From the NCBI GenBank assembly GCA_033002965.1, contig JAURVB010013114.1:141251-205250 (forward strand): a stretch of 64,000 bases of DNA. Direction: 5' to 3'. Positions 47,116 to 61,500 of the stretch are shown piece by piece. A program made the position numbers and the translations under genes. The stretch's first letter is position 1. Each line of letters opens with the position of its first letter. This DNA comes from Piper betle (lineage: Eukaryota > Streptophyta > Magnoliopsida > Piperales > Piperaceae). Under the pieces are notes generated by a model. That model did not search any database. It was not told the origin of the DNA and saw only the letters and a program-made list of their open reading frames with translations.

Positions 47116-48822
47116 ATATATTTATTTATAGATAGATATAAATATAGATTTTTAAATGGCAAGCCCCTTCATATTAAAGCGCTGGCCTCATGTTGATTTT
47201 ATTGTTCACTTAATAGTTACTTAATTTTGAATTATTATTATTATTATTTTTATTATTAAGAAAGTGTTGAATTATAATTCTACCTAAATTATGAACTTTA
47301 AAATATAAACAACAATTTAAATATTTATAATTATACTATCAAAATAAAGTTCTTTACTTAATAGTATATATTTAATTTTATATATATTTCTATTTCTATA
47401 TTAAAAAACTTTGACTAAAATTATATTCAAATAATACTATTCAAAAAAATAAATTTTATTTAGTTATTAATATTTTTGCTTATTAAAATCATAATTACTT
47501 TTTATATTTATATACAACTGTATTTTTGTTAAAATTAAATAAATTTTAATATTTTTATTTTAAGATATAGTAATAATTTTGAAATTAATTTTATATATTC
47601 ATAATATATATTATTAATATATTTCAAATATATCTTGCGCACAGCAGGGGTCTTTGACTAATAAATATAATAGGTATATGTAGATGTCAACCCATATATG
47701 TGTGCGCATATGCCACAAAAGAGGCCAAAAGAGAGATTGTGTTCTTTTGGAAGAACGTTCGGGTGTGAAACAGAGAAGCCCTTCTCCTCAATTGAATTTC
47801 AATTTCAATTTACGAGGTATGCTATTCTTAATCTTTTAGATTCTAATTTGGTATTTAGGAGCCTTGAGATCATTAGTTTAGATCCATAACTTCAGATCAG
47901 TTTTTGATGTTCATACTTGTTTCATCTTGTGAATTTTGTTTATATATTATATGTGTGAATCATAATCATGGTTTCAAAACAAAAGAATAAATCAACCAAA
48001 TTTTAGTCCGGCCAAACGTCAATTCTGGTGAACTTTTACCAAGTCTGACAACCAATTCCAACCACGGCCGTAGGCTCGTCGGAGTCCGGTGAGTAAATTC
48101 CCACCCACCTTCCCCCATACGCGAACTCCATCGCGGGAGAGATTCTGCTGCCGGATTGCTGCCGCCGCCGTAGAATCACAGACCTTCGAAACACATAAAA
48201 AAATGGTCTTCACGGCCGCGAAGCAGTCTTGTTTCACCATCGCCAAAACCCACCGTCATTGCCCTTTTTTTAAAAAAAATAAACTTTTTTGGGGGTTGCG
48301 GATGGTTCTAACTTCTAAGTTCTAAACTTCTTATAAGATACTAAGTTGTGGGCCCTCCACTGATTTTTTTTCATTCTTATAAATTTTATATAAAATCTAT
48401 AGAAAATATATTTTTAACTAATTCCTTTTTTAAGAGCTATCTTTTATATTTAATAATAAAAATAATTATATATATATAGACGGTTAATCTATATTAAAAA
48501 GTTGGTGAAATTTATTTTTTAACTGCGAATCATATTTATATAATTTATATATGATTTACAATACACAGCAAAAAACATTACAAATCCTTTAATAAAATTA
48601 CACATTTTCCATTCAAATAAATATAATGCATTAACGTATGAGTTTAAAATATAAAGAATGAAAGATATTCACGCCTGATTTACAATTTAAATATATTAAT
48701 TTATATAATTAGAGTAAATTAATAGTGAAATATTATTTTAGGTGTTTATTTATTTTAAAAATATATAAAAATGTATAGATTCATAATTTTAATAACCACA
48801 TCGGAGAAATAAATAATTAGCC
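47116..48822. other. intergenic region, nothing recognised
   Basis: AT-rich, with a moderately GC-rich island at 48,050-48,250 carrying short frames on both strands that match no family known to me. Confidence 0.5.
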
Positions 48823-49359
48823 ATGTTACGTTCTTGGACCCATCTTCTCTCCGCACCCGAAATAATCAAAGTGTTCTTGAACCAGGTTGGAGAAGGGAGG
48901 AGCAAAGAGCTAGTCCTCATGAAGGGTCCAATAGGCGATGAGGAGGTGATGATTATGAGCTCCAACCATGGCAGCGGCAGTGGCCGGAGAAGGTGTTGGA
49001 TGATATCTACATCACCAGATATCGGAAGGCCACGGAGTTGAAGCTGAATGGCGACGAAAATGGCTTCGAAAAGTGTTACGCCATGTACCGGGCAGAGTGT
49101 CGGCTTAACAGTATGGATACGATAATATTGACGATGGATGAGGTGTGCGCCATGGGAGATGAAGATGGCCAGGCAGACGCCTTGCTCACACCTTTTCCAC
49201 AGCGTATGCCTCCTTCAATGGCTGCTACGGCTCGAGGCTCAACGTCAGAACTGTCCCATTTGCCGGTGCCAGTTCGGGTTCACTGACTTTTACAGACGAC
49301 GCCGGGTTATGGAACCCTTAGAGCTCGAACACCGGTTTACCCTTTACCAATTATTTTAA
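48823..49359 (+). pseudogene. RING-H2 E3 ligase-like gene, frame-broken
   Basis: One frame carries VLDDIYITRYRKATELKLNGD...LTMDEVCAMGDEDGQADALLTP. Another then carries PCSHLFHSVCLLQWL and NCPICRCQFG, the C-x-H-x2-H-x2-C...C-x2-C half of a RING-H2 finger, ending at TAA 49,357-49,359. The two halves meet at 49,175-49,195, where loss of an 11-bp tandem unit (cttgctcacac-like) explains the shift exactly. The second zinc Cys is also missing (CAMG where C-x2-C is expected). It was probably a cytosolic ubiquitin ligase, now likely dead. The upstream start is uncertain. Confidence 0.6.
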
Positions 49360-50011
49360 ATTTTAAAACAATAGTAAAAATAATAATAAATTTAAATGCA
49401 TCATAGTTATTTTAAAACGGCCGTGGCAAAACTATTTGTTGCTGCTATTGTATCATTCACTGTTTTATTGTTTTTAAATAAAAATATAATTATATTCATT
49501 CATATAGATAAGACTAATATTATTACTATGTTTAATAAAAATGTTATATTGTTTTATCCTTTTAAAAGTTAATTTGACATAAATATATTGTTTAAATGAC
49601 AATGAATTTATAGTTTTGATAAAAAAATTATAATATCAAAGACTTGTATAATTTAAATCAAAATTTATTAATTGTTAATTTATTGATCAAAGTAGTCAAA
49701 TTAAAGATAACAGTATTGAAAAGTGATAAACAGTACAATAATATTTAATGGTTAAAAAATAATAAATAATAATTATAAATTCCTTTGAAGGTAAACATAA
49801 TCGCATCGCACACGCCTTTGATATATAATAAAATTAAGTGACTAGGGAGATGATTCAATCTCATTATTTATATAATAAAAGTCATAATTTAATAAACTAT
49901 TGCAAATGCATATTTTATAAGATAAAAAAACAAAAGATACCCGGTTCTTGTCATTTTCAATTTTCTTTCCAAATAAAAAATCATGCAAGAAAAGAAATGA
50001 GTACTGGTAAT
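49360..50011. other. AT-rich intergenic region
   Basis: No gene, RNA or repeat was recognised. The right end presumably contains the 3' UTR of the transporter gene. Confidence 0.5.
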
Positions 50012-52820
50012 TCACACATAAACATCACCAAAAGCACCAATCCTTTCACAAATCTCCCCGTTAACATCCTCCTCTGCATCGTAGCTAGCATGGACACTGT
50101 ACAAGAGATAAACCGCTACGGCTACCGCCGTGAAGATGCCGAACCGCACATACGAAGGCCCGTCCAGCGATCCCAGCAAGAACACGTTCAAGAAGATAGA
50201 AACCGCAGGCACCCACGGCATCGCGGGCACCACCCACAAGTCTGGCTTCCTCGCCTCCGACACCATTGCCCGGAAAGCCTGCACCATTACGACGGTGGCG
50301 ACCATGCACACGCTGAGCAACAGGCACTTGTTGAACCCCGGCTGTGCGAACTTCCAGAGGAGGGTGAAAGCGAGCGACACTGCAGAGAAGGCGGCGAGGA
50401 AGGCGAGCGTGGGTAAGGGTGTGGTGCTAGCTGTGGCATAGCGGCGGAAGACAAGGGCGTTGGCGACCATGTAGTAGACGAAGAGAGTGCCGATGGAGAC
50501 GAGGTTGAGTAGGACCTTCGTAAATATATATGTGTGTGTGTAAATTTCAGTCGACGACTTTTTTAAGAAGTTAAATAAAAGTGCCCAAATTTGGCTTATT
50601 CATTACTTAGATCAGTCCAGCTCGTAAATAGCAGAGATTATTTAGTTAGAACTCGTTTTATTTAAATCCAAACCACCATCGACTTATCTTAGAGCCTAAT
50701 CGAACTAATATAATTGAACTTTGAACAATTTTTTCAATTGATTCAATGAGCTTAACATTTGATATTTAGCACCAAACAGTACACACCCTTTATTAAACTA
50801 CGAAACTATTAAAATCTTTAAACTATTTAATTATTTGTCCTAAGAATTAAGTTATTATTATGGTTTAAGAAGAAAAGAAATGTTTTTGTCGAACAACCTG
50901 AAGGGAGGTAAACAAGGCGAGAGTGGCAGTGAGGGCGGCGAGGAAGGCCGAGGCGTTGACAGGGGTGGCGGTGGCGGGGTGGATGTTGGCAAACCAGGCA
51001 GGTAAGACATTGGAGCGGCCAATGACACAGAGATAGCGGGCTTGGCCCAGCATGGAGACCAATAAAGAGGTGAGCATGCCGAATGCAGCGCCAAGGCTCA
51101 CTGTGTTGGACACCCATCCCCAACCTCCCAAACCTCTAAATGCTGCTGCTAATGGCCCATCCTCCTTTATCTACATAAATAAATAAATAAATAAATATTC
51201 ACCAAAACAACTTAATTAATAAACTTATATTTATTACTAATAACTTGTGTCATTTCATGGCTAATTGCTCTTATTACCGAATTAAGTATGAATTGCGTCA
51301 TCTATTGATTTTTCAACTTGATTGAATATTCTGTTTGCCCGGACTTTATTTTGACTCTTTCATAATTTTAACGCGTTGTGCCAATTCTATTCTTGTAAAT
51401 AAACTATTTGTCCAATAATTCAATTAGAAACATTACAGCATTCATAAATGAAATCTACGTATATAGTTATAATTATATTCATTTTTTATTTCTTATAGCT
51501 AATACTAGGAACCAAAAATGACATTTATATATATATATATATGCTTAAAAATCTGTCTTTACATATCATAAAAATGATATATGAGGACGATGGGGAGAGG
51601 GATGCAGGAGCTAACGGCATCGTAGGGGACGAGCATGCAGACGGAGGCTGCTATGAGGCAATACAGAACAGTGACGACGACGACGGAACCAGCTACGCCC
51701 ACCGGAATATCCCTCTTCGGTTCCTTCACCTCCTCCGCCATGGTGGATACGGCGTCGTACCCGATGTAGCTCAAGTACACCGTCGCCGCCCCTTTGAATA
51801 CACCCGACGCACCGTACGGGAAGAACCCGCCGGCGGCGGTGCTCGGGTCCGACGGCGTCGTGAAGTTCTTCCACTCCCCTTTGCAGAATCCTATCACTAT
51901 TATGAACAGGATGAGGCCGATGTGCATTGCCGTCAATACAATGTTGAAGCTCGAACTCTCCTTCGTACTACACCAAAAACACAGTAACATAAATAAATTT
52001 ATATTCTATGCTTCAATGGTAAAGACGAATCTACAAGCAGTTCGATATGGAGAATCACAAGCGTCGAAAGAGAAGAAGAACAAATTAGATGTGAGGTTTT
52101 GGAATATTATTATAGTATACCCGTAACAGATGATAACAGAGATGAGGAGGATGACCCCGACGGCGACGAAATCCATCTGGTTGAATCCGCCCGGCAAGCC
52201 GGGAACTGTAACATGCCAAGTCTCCGACGCTGGCACTCCAATGGCTGCTCCAAGGTACGTCGTGAAACTCCTCGCCACCGCCGCGTTCGACACCACGTAC
52301 TCCATCACCACGTTCACCCCTGTTATGAACGCCGCAAACTCCCCTACACATTGCAAAAGGTTGTAGCACCAACGAGAGAAAGAGCTACGGTTGACGAAGA
52401 GAGAGCATATGTAGTACACGTTAAATTGTATTGTGTTACCGAAGGTGACACGGAGGTAGGTGAAGCGCCGCCGGCGACGGGCATGTCGACGGCGAACTCG
52501 GTGTAGCAGAGAGCAGAGAGGAGGGCGCAGAGGCCGGCGACGGCGTAGGAGACGACGACGGCGGGGCCGGCGTCGGCCCGGGCGGCGTGGCCGGTGGTGA
52601 GGAAGACGCCGGCGCCGACCATGCCGCCGAAGCCGAGAGCGAGGAGGTCGTACCAGGTGAGGGTCCTGGCCATGTCGGAGCCGAACCTGGCACGCCCCGG
52701 CCGGCTCATCTCCTCGTACGTGGTGGAGACGGAGCCGGCGCGGGCCGCCAACCTCACCGGCGTTTTGGCAAGGGCCCGGACGTAGGAGTTGAAGCTGGTG
52801 AAGGAGCCTCGACCCTCCAT
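50012..52820 (-). CDS. cationic amino acid transporter, CAT6/CAT7-like, one frame error
   Basis: Five exons: 52,820-52,440, 52,343-52,121, 51,967-51,616, 51,170-50,898 and 50,515-50,012, about 577 residues. The APC-superfamily fold has some 14 hydrophobic spans. Hallmarks are TWYDLLALGFGGMVGAGVFLTTG, LCALLSALCYTEFAVDMPVAGG, VMEYVVSNAAVARSF, AATVYLSYIGYDAVSTMAEEV, LVSMLGQARYLCVIGRSNVLP and VLLNLVSIGTLF. Plant CATs carry cationic and other amino acids across plasma membrane or tonoplast; the last motif is closest to CAT6/7. In exon 1, at 52,464-52,466, the sequence after VAGG is one base short; adding one base gives AFTYLRVTFG and correct splice phase into GEFAAFITG. All other junctions are GT-AG and in phase. 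Exon 1 is markedly GC-rich. Confidence 0.92.
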
Positions 52821-52829
52821 GGCTATGGC

Positions 52830-55800
52830 TGCTCTCCAAACCTTCTAATTCTCTGCAACTCCTACCATCTAGTTTGAAGTTGCAGTGTTATAAAGAGAAC
52901 GAAGTGAGCGAAAGAGTAACAGCTTATCATTAAATATTAACACTTTTACTTAAGTACGGTATTAGTTCGAGTTTTGATTTAGTGACTTAAAGTTAGTTTA
53001 AGTCGGATTTAGATTTTCTTATATAATTTATACGATAATTTCGTTTCAAGAGAAGCCATGTGTCTCAATCTAGAATAATACTCCCCATGACATAGAAAAT
53101 TCATCATATTAAAATTTTATATTTTCATTCACATTTTTTAATTTTTTTCAAGCTTCACGAGAGAATCTAATATCAAATTTCCAACACAACATTGAATCCA
53201 ATGTTAAATAGGAAATTGAATATAATTGAGCTTGGAATATTAATCCAATTTTAGTAGGGAGTGGTAGAATGGATTATTTATTGTAGCCAATAATCCTTTT
53301 ACATCATCGATAATCTTGGGCACTATTCATTTTAAGGAAGTGAAGATAAATTGTCCACACGTACTCGTTGACTTACCTCCAATTACACATTACAGCTTAA
53401 AAAGATTATTTTAATAGTGTATTTCAAGATAAGTAGTGGATTTAAAGTGCTCTTCACACTAATTTAGGTTTATCTTGTTAAATGCGTAACAGCATCTCAA
53501 TAAGTAGTGCTATACCACGTCATTGACATCCTCCCATCTCACGTGATACCCAATAATTGCCTCAAACTTCTAATTTTTGTCACGATTGCTATTTGGGTTA
53601 TCTTATTATAATTAGAGGAATTATGTTCTCATTATACGTAATATAACTATGTCCTTCACACAAGATTGAGTTTATATCGGATTAAATTACAGGCTCTTCG
53701 CGTTAGATGAAAAGACGTTGTTTTACGTCCCTACTATAAAACGTAGCCATTTAGGATCTGCATTAAAATGTCACTAGCAAAATGTTTTTTTAATATCGTA
53801 ACACCATATTTTTTTAATTAAAAATAATAATAACAACATATTGATGGCAGACAATTTGTCCCCGTTCAGACGTAATTCGCACCCATTTCTGTTTCCATCT
53901 CGTTGTCTACGTTCTCAATTCGTCGAACATTGAAGTGACTGCGCCCTGTAGCAGACAACCACGTTATACATCACAAGCGGATAGGATATTACGAGCGTTT
54001 GCAACTTGAACAGACACCGGCCCCAAAGAGCAAGTAGGTTTTTAGCACGCTAATACATCTTCGTCTTTGTTCTAACAAGGTCTGATCTTCAATAGCATGG
54101 ATTCCGAACAACTTTAGGTCGACAAACATTAAGTATTTTATAACAGAATAATGCATATTGGGGCAAAGAGTAAGATGCAGATCAGATTGGTTTTTAATTT
54201 TTTAGTCGGGGAATCAAGAGATAGATATATTTGACCGGTACTTGGTACACAAATCTCTTGTGAATGATAGGCTTTGTACACCTCTTTCAGAGTATCGTCG
54301 AGTCTTTTCATGGGCTGGCATGGACAAGGAGGTTGAGCGTCGAACTTTTTCGAACCTTTTGGGTCAAACACAACAAGTTGGTCTAGTGGGTGGGACAATA
54401 TTCTGTCGATCATACAGCTACAATATTGATGTTGGATGCTGCGATATTTCTTAGTTTCCCTACTAATTGTTTATAGTTCCTAACTTTGATTACATCCCCA
54501 TCGAGATAATATCAAACATCTATATAATTCTAGACAGTTTGGTAGTCACAAACAAATTATAATTCTTGTAGAAAGCGACGGAGTAGTAATACATTATAAG
54601 TACTCTCTGCTTTTAGGTTTGGTTGGCAATCTGCGTGTTTGTGCAGCCTAATTTTGCCTGCCTCTCAAAGATGGCAGATGACATTGGTTTAGAGAAAAAT
54701 CAAGATTGCTATTAGGGTTGGCACTTGGCAGGCATGATAAAAAGGGGATCAGCTTGACTTGACTGTCTATGAAGGCTTGAGTCCATGTACACTTGAGCCC
54801 ACGTATCCTTGAGCCTTGAAGTCTCCAATATTGGTGTGTGTTTTTTTGCAGAGAAGCCATTAGTGATTGGTACGACGACGATTGAAGGTGGTGAAGGGAC
54901 GCTAAACACAGTTCAATTAAGAGTAGTAAATGATTGAACTATATATTGTGGCTCAAAATGTTTGCCATTTGGGTGTTGGTCGTCCATCAAAGGTTGGGTA
55001 CATGGTACAGGTTCGACTCTATCTTAATATATCTGGCTAACTACTTTTGATTTTCAGCAACTTCGATTGAACCTCAGATTCCTTGACCCAAATACAGTAG
55101 GACGTGTTCGGCAACAGAGCGCATCCTTAACTTTATTGGTGTGGTCATCATTCAATGCCAGAAAAGAAAAGAGGCCTTGCTCTCGAGAGCCAACAAAACG
55201 AACACAGAAATTTGCTTGCAGAAACCGTTATAATTGTAGGAAAAGAGAATAGTATCAACAAGAGGGCAACAGAAAATTAGAGTAGTTGAAGAAACCATGT
55301 CGTTTAATTGAGATATATGTAAAATAAAAGAAGGGGAGCTGAGAATCCAATGGGATCTGATGGAGGCAATAAGCAGAAACATTACATATCACTAAACAGT
55401 GCCAAATGTCTCATCCATGTTGATGTCCGGGATTTATGCCAAATAAAATCCCGAAATAAACAACAATAAAGATAGAAAAACAATGGCTATATCATGATAA
55501 TTACAAAACTAAAAAATAAAATAGAGATCAAATTTTATGCAGGAAGCCTCCAAATCGGCAGGAGAAACCTTCAATAATTATAATCATAAAATCGTTAACA
55601 AATTCTAAAATATACATAAAACCAATCACCAATAAATTGAATCATTAATATTAAAAAGGAAACTTTCAAAGTTGGCGAACAATGAATCGACAATTCAAAC
55701 AGAAATCCGGACTCCAATCTTTCTCTCAACATCGCATTAGCCCTTCACCTTTTTTCTCCTTTTTTTTAATTTTCATAATAATTTAGGTCTCCAAACATTT

Positions 55801-56740
55801 AATATACTTTTGTTCAATTTTTTTAAATTAGGCATAAGTAGTCACAAAATATGTACAAACAGATTTATACAGATACATACATTAACATTGAGTCAACCAA
55901 TCATTTGCCCGCGCGACACCACGCCACAATGCCGCGACATTTAGTCAGATTCCAATAATAGTTTTGATGCTAATGGTACCCGGAGGCCAATCCAAGACCA
56001 AAAATAGTCAGTTATTGGGTTTTTATCCTGAATTGGGACATGGAGGAGGAAAAATACCAATAGTTTGAGGGACTAAAAATTTTTGGAGAGCCTCGATAAT
56101 GGATTAAGGTTGAGTCCACGATTTTTATTTAAAATAATAACAATTTTTTTGCAATTTCAGTACCATCAACTTTTTGTTTTTTGTGGTTGAAGAGGAAGAA
56201 CAATATTCTCCGAAGAGAAACGATGCCAAACAATGATATGACTGTGGTTATGGTACAAGGGAGGGGAAACAGCCCAAGTAGTCTTCAATGCAATAACAAT
56301 AAATCAAATGGAAATCAAATAGAACCAGAGAATTAGGAGATTTTATGACAACCGATTTCATTTCATGAAAGAAAAATCAAATTCACCAATAAAACGAAAA
56401 ATCAATCAGAAAATTGCAGGCCTTATTACCCCCCCCCCCAAACAATGAAAACTTGGACGAGGAGAAAGATAAAGTTGCTGACGTTTGTCCGAATCTAGTA
56501 GCCTCCCGTGTGGTCGGCCGTGATCGTCTCTCCCTAACACTCGAGTCCAATCTAGCATGCATCTGCTAGATCTTAATTGAATGAATCTCCTCCATGGCTC
56601 ATAAAATCGCACGATTGTCGTTTCATGTTGCTGACATAAGCAACGCGTGTTTGTCCGGAGAAAAAGACCGGTCGGTTCGTCTGATTGAAGCACAACCATC
56701 GCCTTCATGTTTTCTTCTCTCCCCCAACACAAACTCCTCA
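52830..56740. other. intergenic region, no gene recognised
   Basis: Mostly AT-rich unique-looking DNA. Short frames at 54,138-54,454 and 54,648-54,909 show no family match. A C-run of about 10 lies at 56,431-56,440. The last ~150 bp is the probable leader of the TBL gene. Confidence 0.5.
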
Positions 56741-56749
56741 TTGAAACTC

Positions 56750-58411
56750 ATGGATCACAACCACCCACTGCCTGTTCTTTCTTCCACCAGCCTCGATCTC
56801 ATCCATGTCTTCAAAACAAGACCCATCTATGCTCTCTCCCTTCTCCTCCTCCTCCTCCTCCTCACCTTCTTCTTCTGTTTTTCATCTTTATCGGGCCAGT
56901 TCCAGGCTCCTCCATCCTTGGCTGCCCTAGGCTTTCTGCTACCCAAGGCCCGAAGTTGGCCGGGCAAAGTCTGTGATTATTCGAATGGCAGGTGGGTTTG
57001 GGACGAGGAGTATCGACTCCAATCGTATAACGAGAATTGCTCATTCTTGGATCCTGGTTTTCGATGCCAACTTAATGGGCGGGTAGATGGAGGCTTTCCA
57101 ATGTGGCGATGGCAACCTGTTGGATGCCATCTTCCTAGGTAAAATTCGACAATCTTTGCCTTGGAGCTTTTGTTTTATTTTTTTGTATTGACATGTAACT
57201 ATCAACACGGTGCAATACTTAACAACAACCATTTTCTCAAACTCTCTTGCATTCAGATTCAACGCGAGAGACATGCTAGAGCGAAGTAGAAACGGAAGAA
57301 TTGTATTTGCAGGCGACTCTATAGGGAGGAATCAATGGGAGTCTCTCGTGTGCATGCTGGCACAACCCATTGCTAACCAGTCCTCCATACATGAAGTTAA
57401 CGGAAGGCCAATCACCAAGCACAAGGGCTTCCTATCGATTAAGTTTGAGGAGTACAATCTTACCGTGGAGTATTACCGTGTGCCTTTCTTGGTAAAACTT
57501 GATCGCCCTCCGGCGAACTCGTCGGAGGGAGTTCGGAGTGCCCTTCGAGTTGATACTCTGCATTGGTACTCAAAGAAGTGGGTAGGAGCAGATGTCTTGA
57601 TTTTCAACGCCGGTCACTGGTGGAACAAAGGAAAAACTGAGAAAATGTAAGTTCTACTTCTCCGAACTTTCCCACAATTTCATTATTTAGCATGGCCATA
57701 AAGCTGGGCTGTATTTTAGGGGTTGCTACTTTCAAGAAGGTGAAACCATCAACATGAAAATGAAGGTCATAGAAGCATTCGAGAAGGCTATAGAATCGTG
57801 GAAGAAATGGGCGATTGCAAACCTCGACTCACAAAAGAGCCACGTGTTTTTCAGAAGTTTCTCTTCGATTCATTACAGGCAAGCAAGCAGACCAGGTTTC
57901 TAATCCTTGCTACGTCCCAACAATTGCCAATTGAAATTCTGGGTTCTACCCGAATCAAATAAAAATTCAGAAAGTTTTACTATTGCTTTGACCCCCCCAA
58001 AAAAAAGTTCTACAGTAGACTTCCATTTGCCTGATCACAAGTCTAAATTACAGGGGAGGGGCTTGGGACAATGGAGGTACATGCGACCAATTCTCTGCAC
58101 CAGGTACAAATTACACAGGACTTCAAAGGGAGCCTTGGAATAATGTAGTCATTTCAGATGCGATTGAAAGAATGAAAGATGAGAAGAGAAAAATACAGCT
58201 GCTAAATATCACATATCTCACTGAGCTTCGACCAGATGGGCACCCATCCATACATCGGGAATTTGGGACACCTGATCCAATAAGGCAAGATTGCAGTCAC
58301 TGGTGCTTGCCTGGGGTGCCGGACTCATGGAACGAACTTCTCTATGCATACCTAATGTCAATGGGTTACAACATTCCAAGATCTATTGATAAAAGGGCAT
58401 CAATAACATAA
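56750..58411 (+). CDS. trichome birefringence-like protein (TBL10/11 group)
   Basis: Four exons join in phase: 56,750-57,138, 57,257-57,646, 57,720-57,878 and 58,054-58,411, giving 431 residues. I chose the ATG of MDHNHPLP because it places a single signal anchor ([17 protein letters not shown]) near the N-terminus, as in Golgi TBL proteins; an in-frame ATG at 56,594 would add 52 residues. The TBL domain begins [16 protein letters not shown], with [10 protein letters not shown] and WRWQP. The GDS motif is [14 protein letters not shown] and the DxxH motif is in [21 protein letters not shown] proteins O-acetylate cell-wall polysaccharides. Intron 3 uses a GC donor (AG/gcaagc), the only choice that keeps [11 protein letters not shown] in frame. 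It converges with the LETM1-like gene 106 bp away. Confidence 0.93.
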
Positions 58412-58517
58412 ATAGAGAAAGATTAGTTTAAACAAATTTTGATTTTGACACGTGACTGACAACATTCGAATATGTACCAGCATACATCCGTGAAATTTAC
58501 AATGCCCTTCACCAATC

Positions 58518-61500
58518 TTAAGGAACAGCAGATTCTTCTGAGTTCATTTCATCACGTTCCATCTCCTTCACTTTTTCCAGTTTCCTCAAAAGATCTATTC
58601 TCTCGGGGGCATATGCTGAAGGTATCTGATGAAAAAAACACAAGTTGAAGGCAGTAGTTTTTTATTCTTGAGAAGTATAGTCAGAAGCGAAAAAACAGAC
58701 ATACCAGTGCTGGCACATATCTTCGAATAGCAGCCAGCATTGCTGCATGGCCAACCGCCGTAACCTGTACATTACGTGATGTTAAGTTAGGAAAATACAA
58801 AATAATTTCTTTTAGTTAAAGGCAACGTGCCAATGTTAACCAATTTGAGACAAACGCTTTTTTCTTGTTTGCAAAATCTGAATTCTGTACAGAATTTCTA
58901 GTTTTTGGTTATGAATGAGTTAATAAATGTTCTCTTTGTTTCAATCAGCATATCTCTGCTGTGTAAACTTTTCAGGACAAGACAAAGCATATCTGATATG
59001 CTCCATCAGAAGCTGGATCAACAAATAAATATATGCAGCAGACATAGATTCACATGTTGTTCAAATATATATGCATCTCCACAGAATCTAGTAGCCTCTC
59101 CAATAATGAATTTATATCGTCTTCCCACCTAATGAAGTGAACCATTAAGGCAGAGTAAAATAAGTCAATATTAAAGCTATATTTGAAAGATTTATGAACT
59201 TACAGGTAAAAGCATCAGAATGCCTATTGGAACTACAGACGCCAAGTCAGTTAAGGTTCTTTTCAAAGCTTTCTTTTCTTTTTCAGCAAGTTCATCCCCC
59301 ATTACAGCCCTTCGAATTAAACCCATAGCTGCTGTCGTATCAATTGCTAATAATTGTGTCCCTTGCCACACATCCTGCTCATGCACAAAGAGGAAAATAT
59401 ATAAGAACAATCCGAAGAATTTCAGATATACATTGACTACGCCATAGTCTATACAGCAAAATGCAGAAGAGATTATTTGTTTATAATTATAACTGTTAAA
59501 CTAAATATTATTTCGGTTCTCTTCCCCAACAGCTTGAGCTTCTGGGATAAGTTGTTAAGCCACCCAAATTTACATAGAATAAGAGCCCAAGGTTGGGGAT
59601 TTAAATCATGTCAAAGGTATATGCCCGGAGGAATATTAATTTGCCCCATGTTTGTCAACTAAATGTTTGCCTCATATTTGTCAATGTAACATTGCTTGCA
59701 CCAGAGGAGGATTTTTAAAGTCATATTATTTGGTTCCTTTTCCTAATTTAGGACAAGTGGTTAAACCGTCTAAGACTAATTTTGAACTTCTAGTGATGGC
59801 CACAAATCCTGAAGTGCAAGTCAATCTGTGCTAATAAAACTATGCTCCATGCAGGCAGTTAAGCTTCACTCTTCTTTAAGGGTATAAGCAGATGCCTTTT
59901 CCTTCATCAAGCTGATGCAGGACAAACACAAACTCAAATGATACTCCTAGAACAGATCCTTTTATTTTGTTTAGCTCTAGGTTTTAGGTTGCACCTCGCA
60001 GGCACACAATTACTAAAAGTTGCAACGTTCTATTGTCATCTTATTTGCCAATCCTCTATTGCTGTTGTCTATCAGCTTTAAGTTGACACTAACATTTCTG
60101 TTCTGATCAAGGCACCGGACCTCATCCATACCCATATATGTGCCTATTCTGGCTTGATCAAGACTTAGTTGTTAAAACCAAGAACCAGACCTCATCGTAC
60201 CCCTATCCCTATGTGTCTTCTCAAGTCTAGTGTTTGTTCTCCAGCCATAAATATCAGCATTAGAAACCACTATTCTTTTATGTTTGCATGCAAATTTTGG
60301 AAGTTCATGTAATTTTTCAATTTCACAAATTTCAGGATATATTAAATATTTAAAATGGCTAATTTTAGGCATTTATTTTGTGAAACAATATTCAAAATAT
60401 TGAAAAGTCTTCCTAACATCTTTGATATCTCTTCTTTCTAAATCTCTGTGATTGATCAGAGGAAGAATCAAGAGGAAAAATAAAATAGCAATCCATGGCA
60501 CCAACTCCTTGCTAATTGCAAAACTTAGTGAACAGAATCATGATTTCAGTAAAAAGAACCTCATCACAACCAGATACTTCGTCACAAGTAAAAAAAGATA
60601 TAATATACAATAAAACCTTGAGATTATGTAAATAATTTAAAAAATTCACAACCTTGTCACATAAAACTTTATCACGATGTATACACATCATAAATCATGA
60701 GATTAAAATTTAAAAAATAAAATCATACTGTTACTGTTTCTCTCATCTTGCCAATAAATATTTCAACAATGCTTTCTTTCTTTTGTTTTTGAACTAGATG
60801 ACTTTCTGCCACTTGACTATACCCAGCTTCTGCACCTGTCAGGGTGTCTTCCTGTAAGAATCACAAAGATCAATCAGAAAATCAACTTTGCTAACTTTAT
60901 ACATAATTCTATAACAATTGCACCTATGGTTATCTAACAATCTACTCAATGGTTGCATAATAACTGTACGATACCGATATTCAAATCTGTTATGAGCAAG
61001 ATATGATGTATAAATCTTTTAGTTTGATTAAATAGATTTTCCTGCTTGACATTTGCTCTCATATTGAGTAACAAAGGAACCCCAGCCAGTAACGCCACAT
61101 GCAGGAAGTTGTTTTAGACCCAATTTAAAAAATTATATCAAAACAAGAAACCTATTTTTCAGTCTGTTTTATTGGACGCAAAAAATGCAGAAGAAAAAGA
61201 GTTAAGAAAAGCACTTCATATTGACTTCCATCAGTATTTCTTTGAACCCTTTTTTCAAGTTCCATCAACTCATTTCGCAGCAGCTCAAAAACGTTGAAAC
61301 TTTTTTACATCTGAATGAGTATCATCATCAGCAACTGTATCACAAGTTTCATCAACCTGCAACAAAATCAATTACATGGCCGAGAAGAAAACAAATGCCA
61401 AAAAAAAGCAAAATTTTATTTTATAAAAAAAAATCCACAAAAAAGATTATTAATGGGTACAAAGAGTTTGTTCAATATTACTTTAGAGCATTATGCTTGA

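Noticed and set aside
48019..48325. Overlapping frames in a GC-richer island
   Set aside because: No family match on either strand and no splice context; may be a gene remnant but nothing supports it.
50085..50441. Plus-strand and alternate minus-strand frames over transporter exon 5
   Set aside because: Shadows of the transporter exon in other frames.
52006..52839. Long arginine-rich minus-strand frame over transporter exon 1
   Set aside because: It mixes an out-of-frame reading of exon 1 with the correct frame of exon 2; the apparent continuity is caused by the one-base error plus an open intron.
54138..54454. Overlapping 70-91 codon frames
   Set aside because: No family resemblance and no start or splice support.
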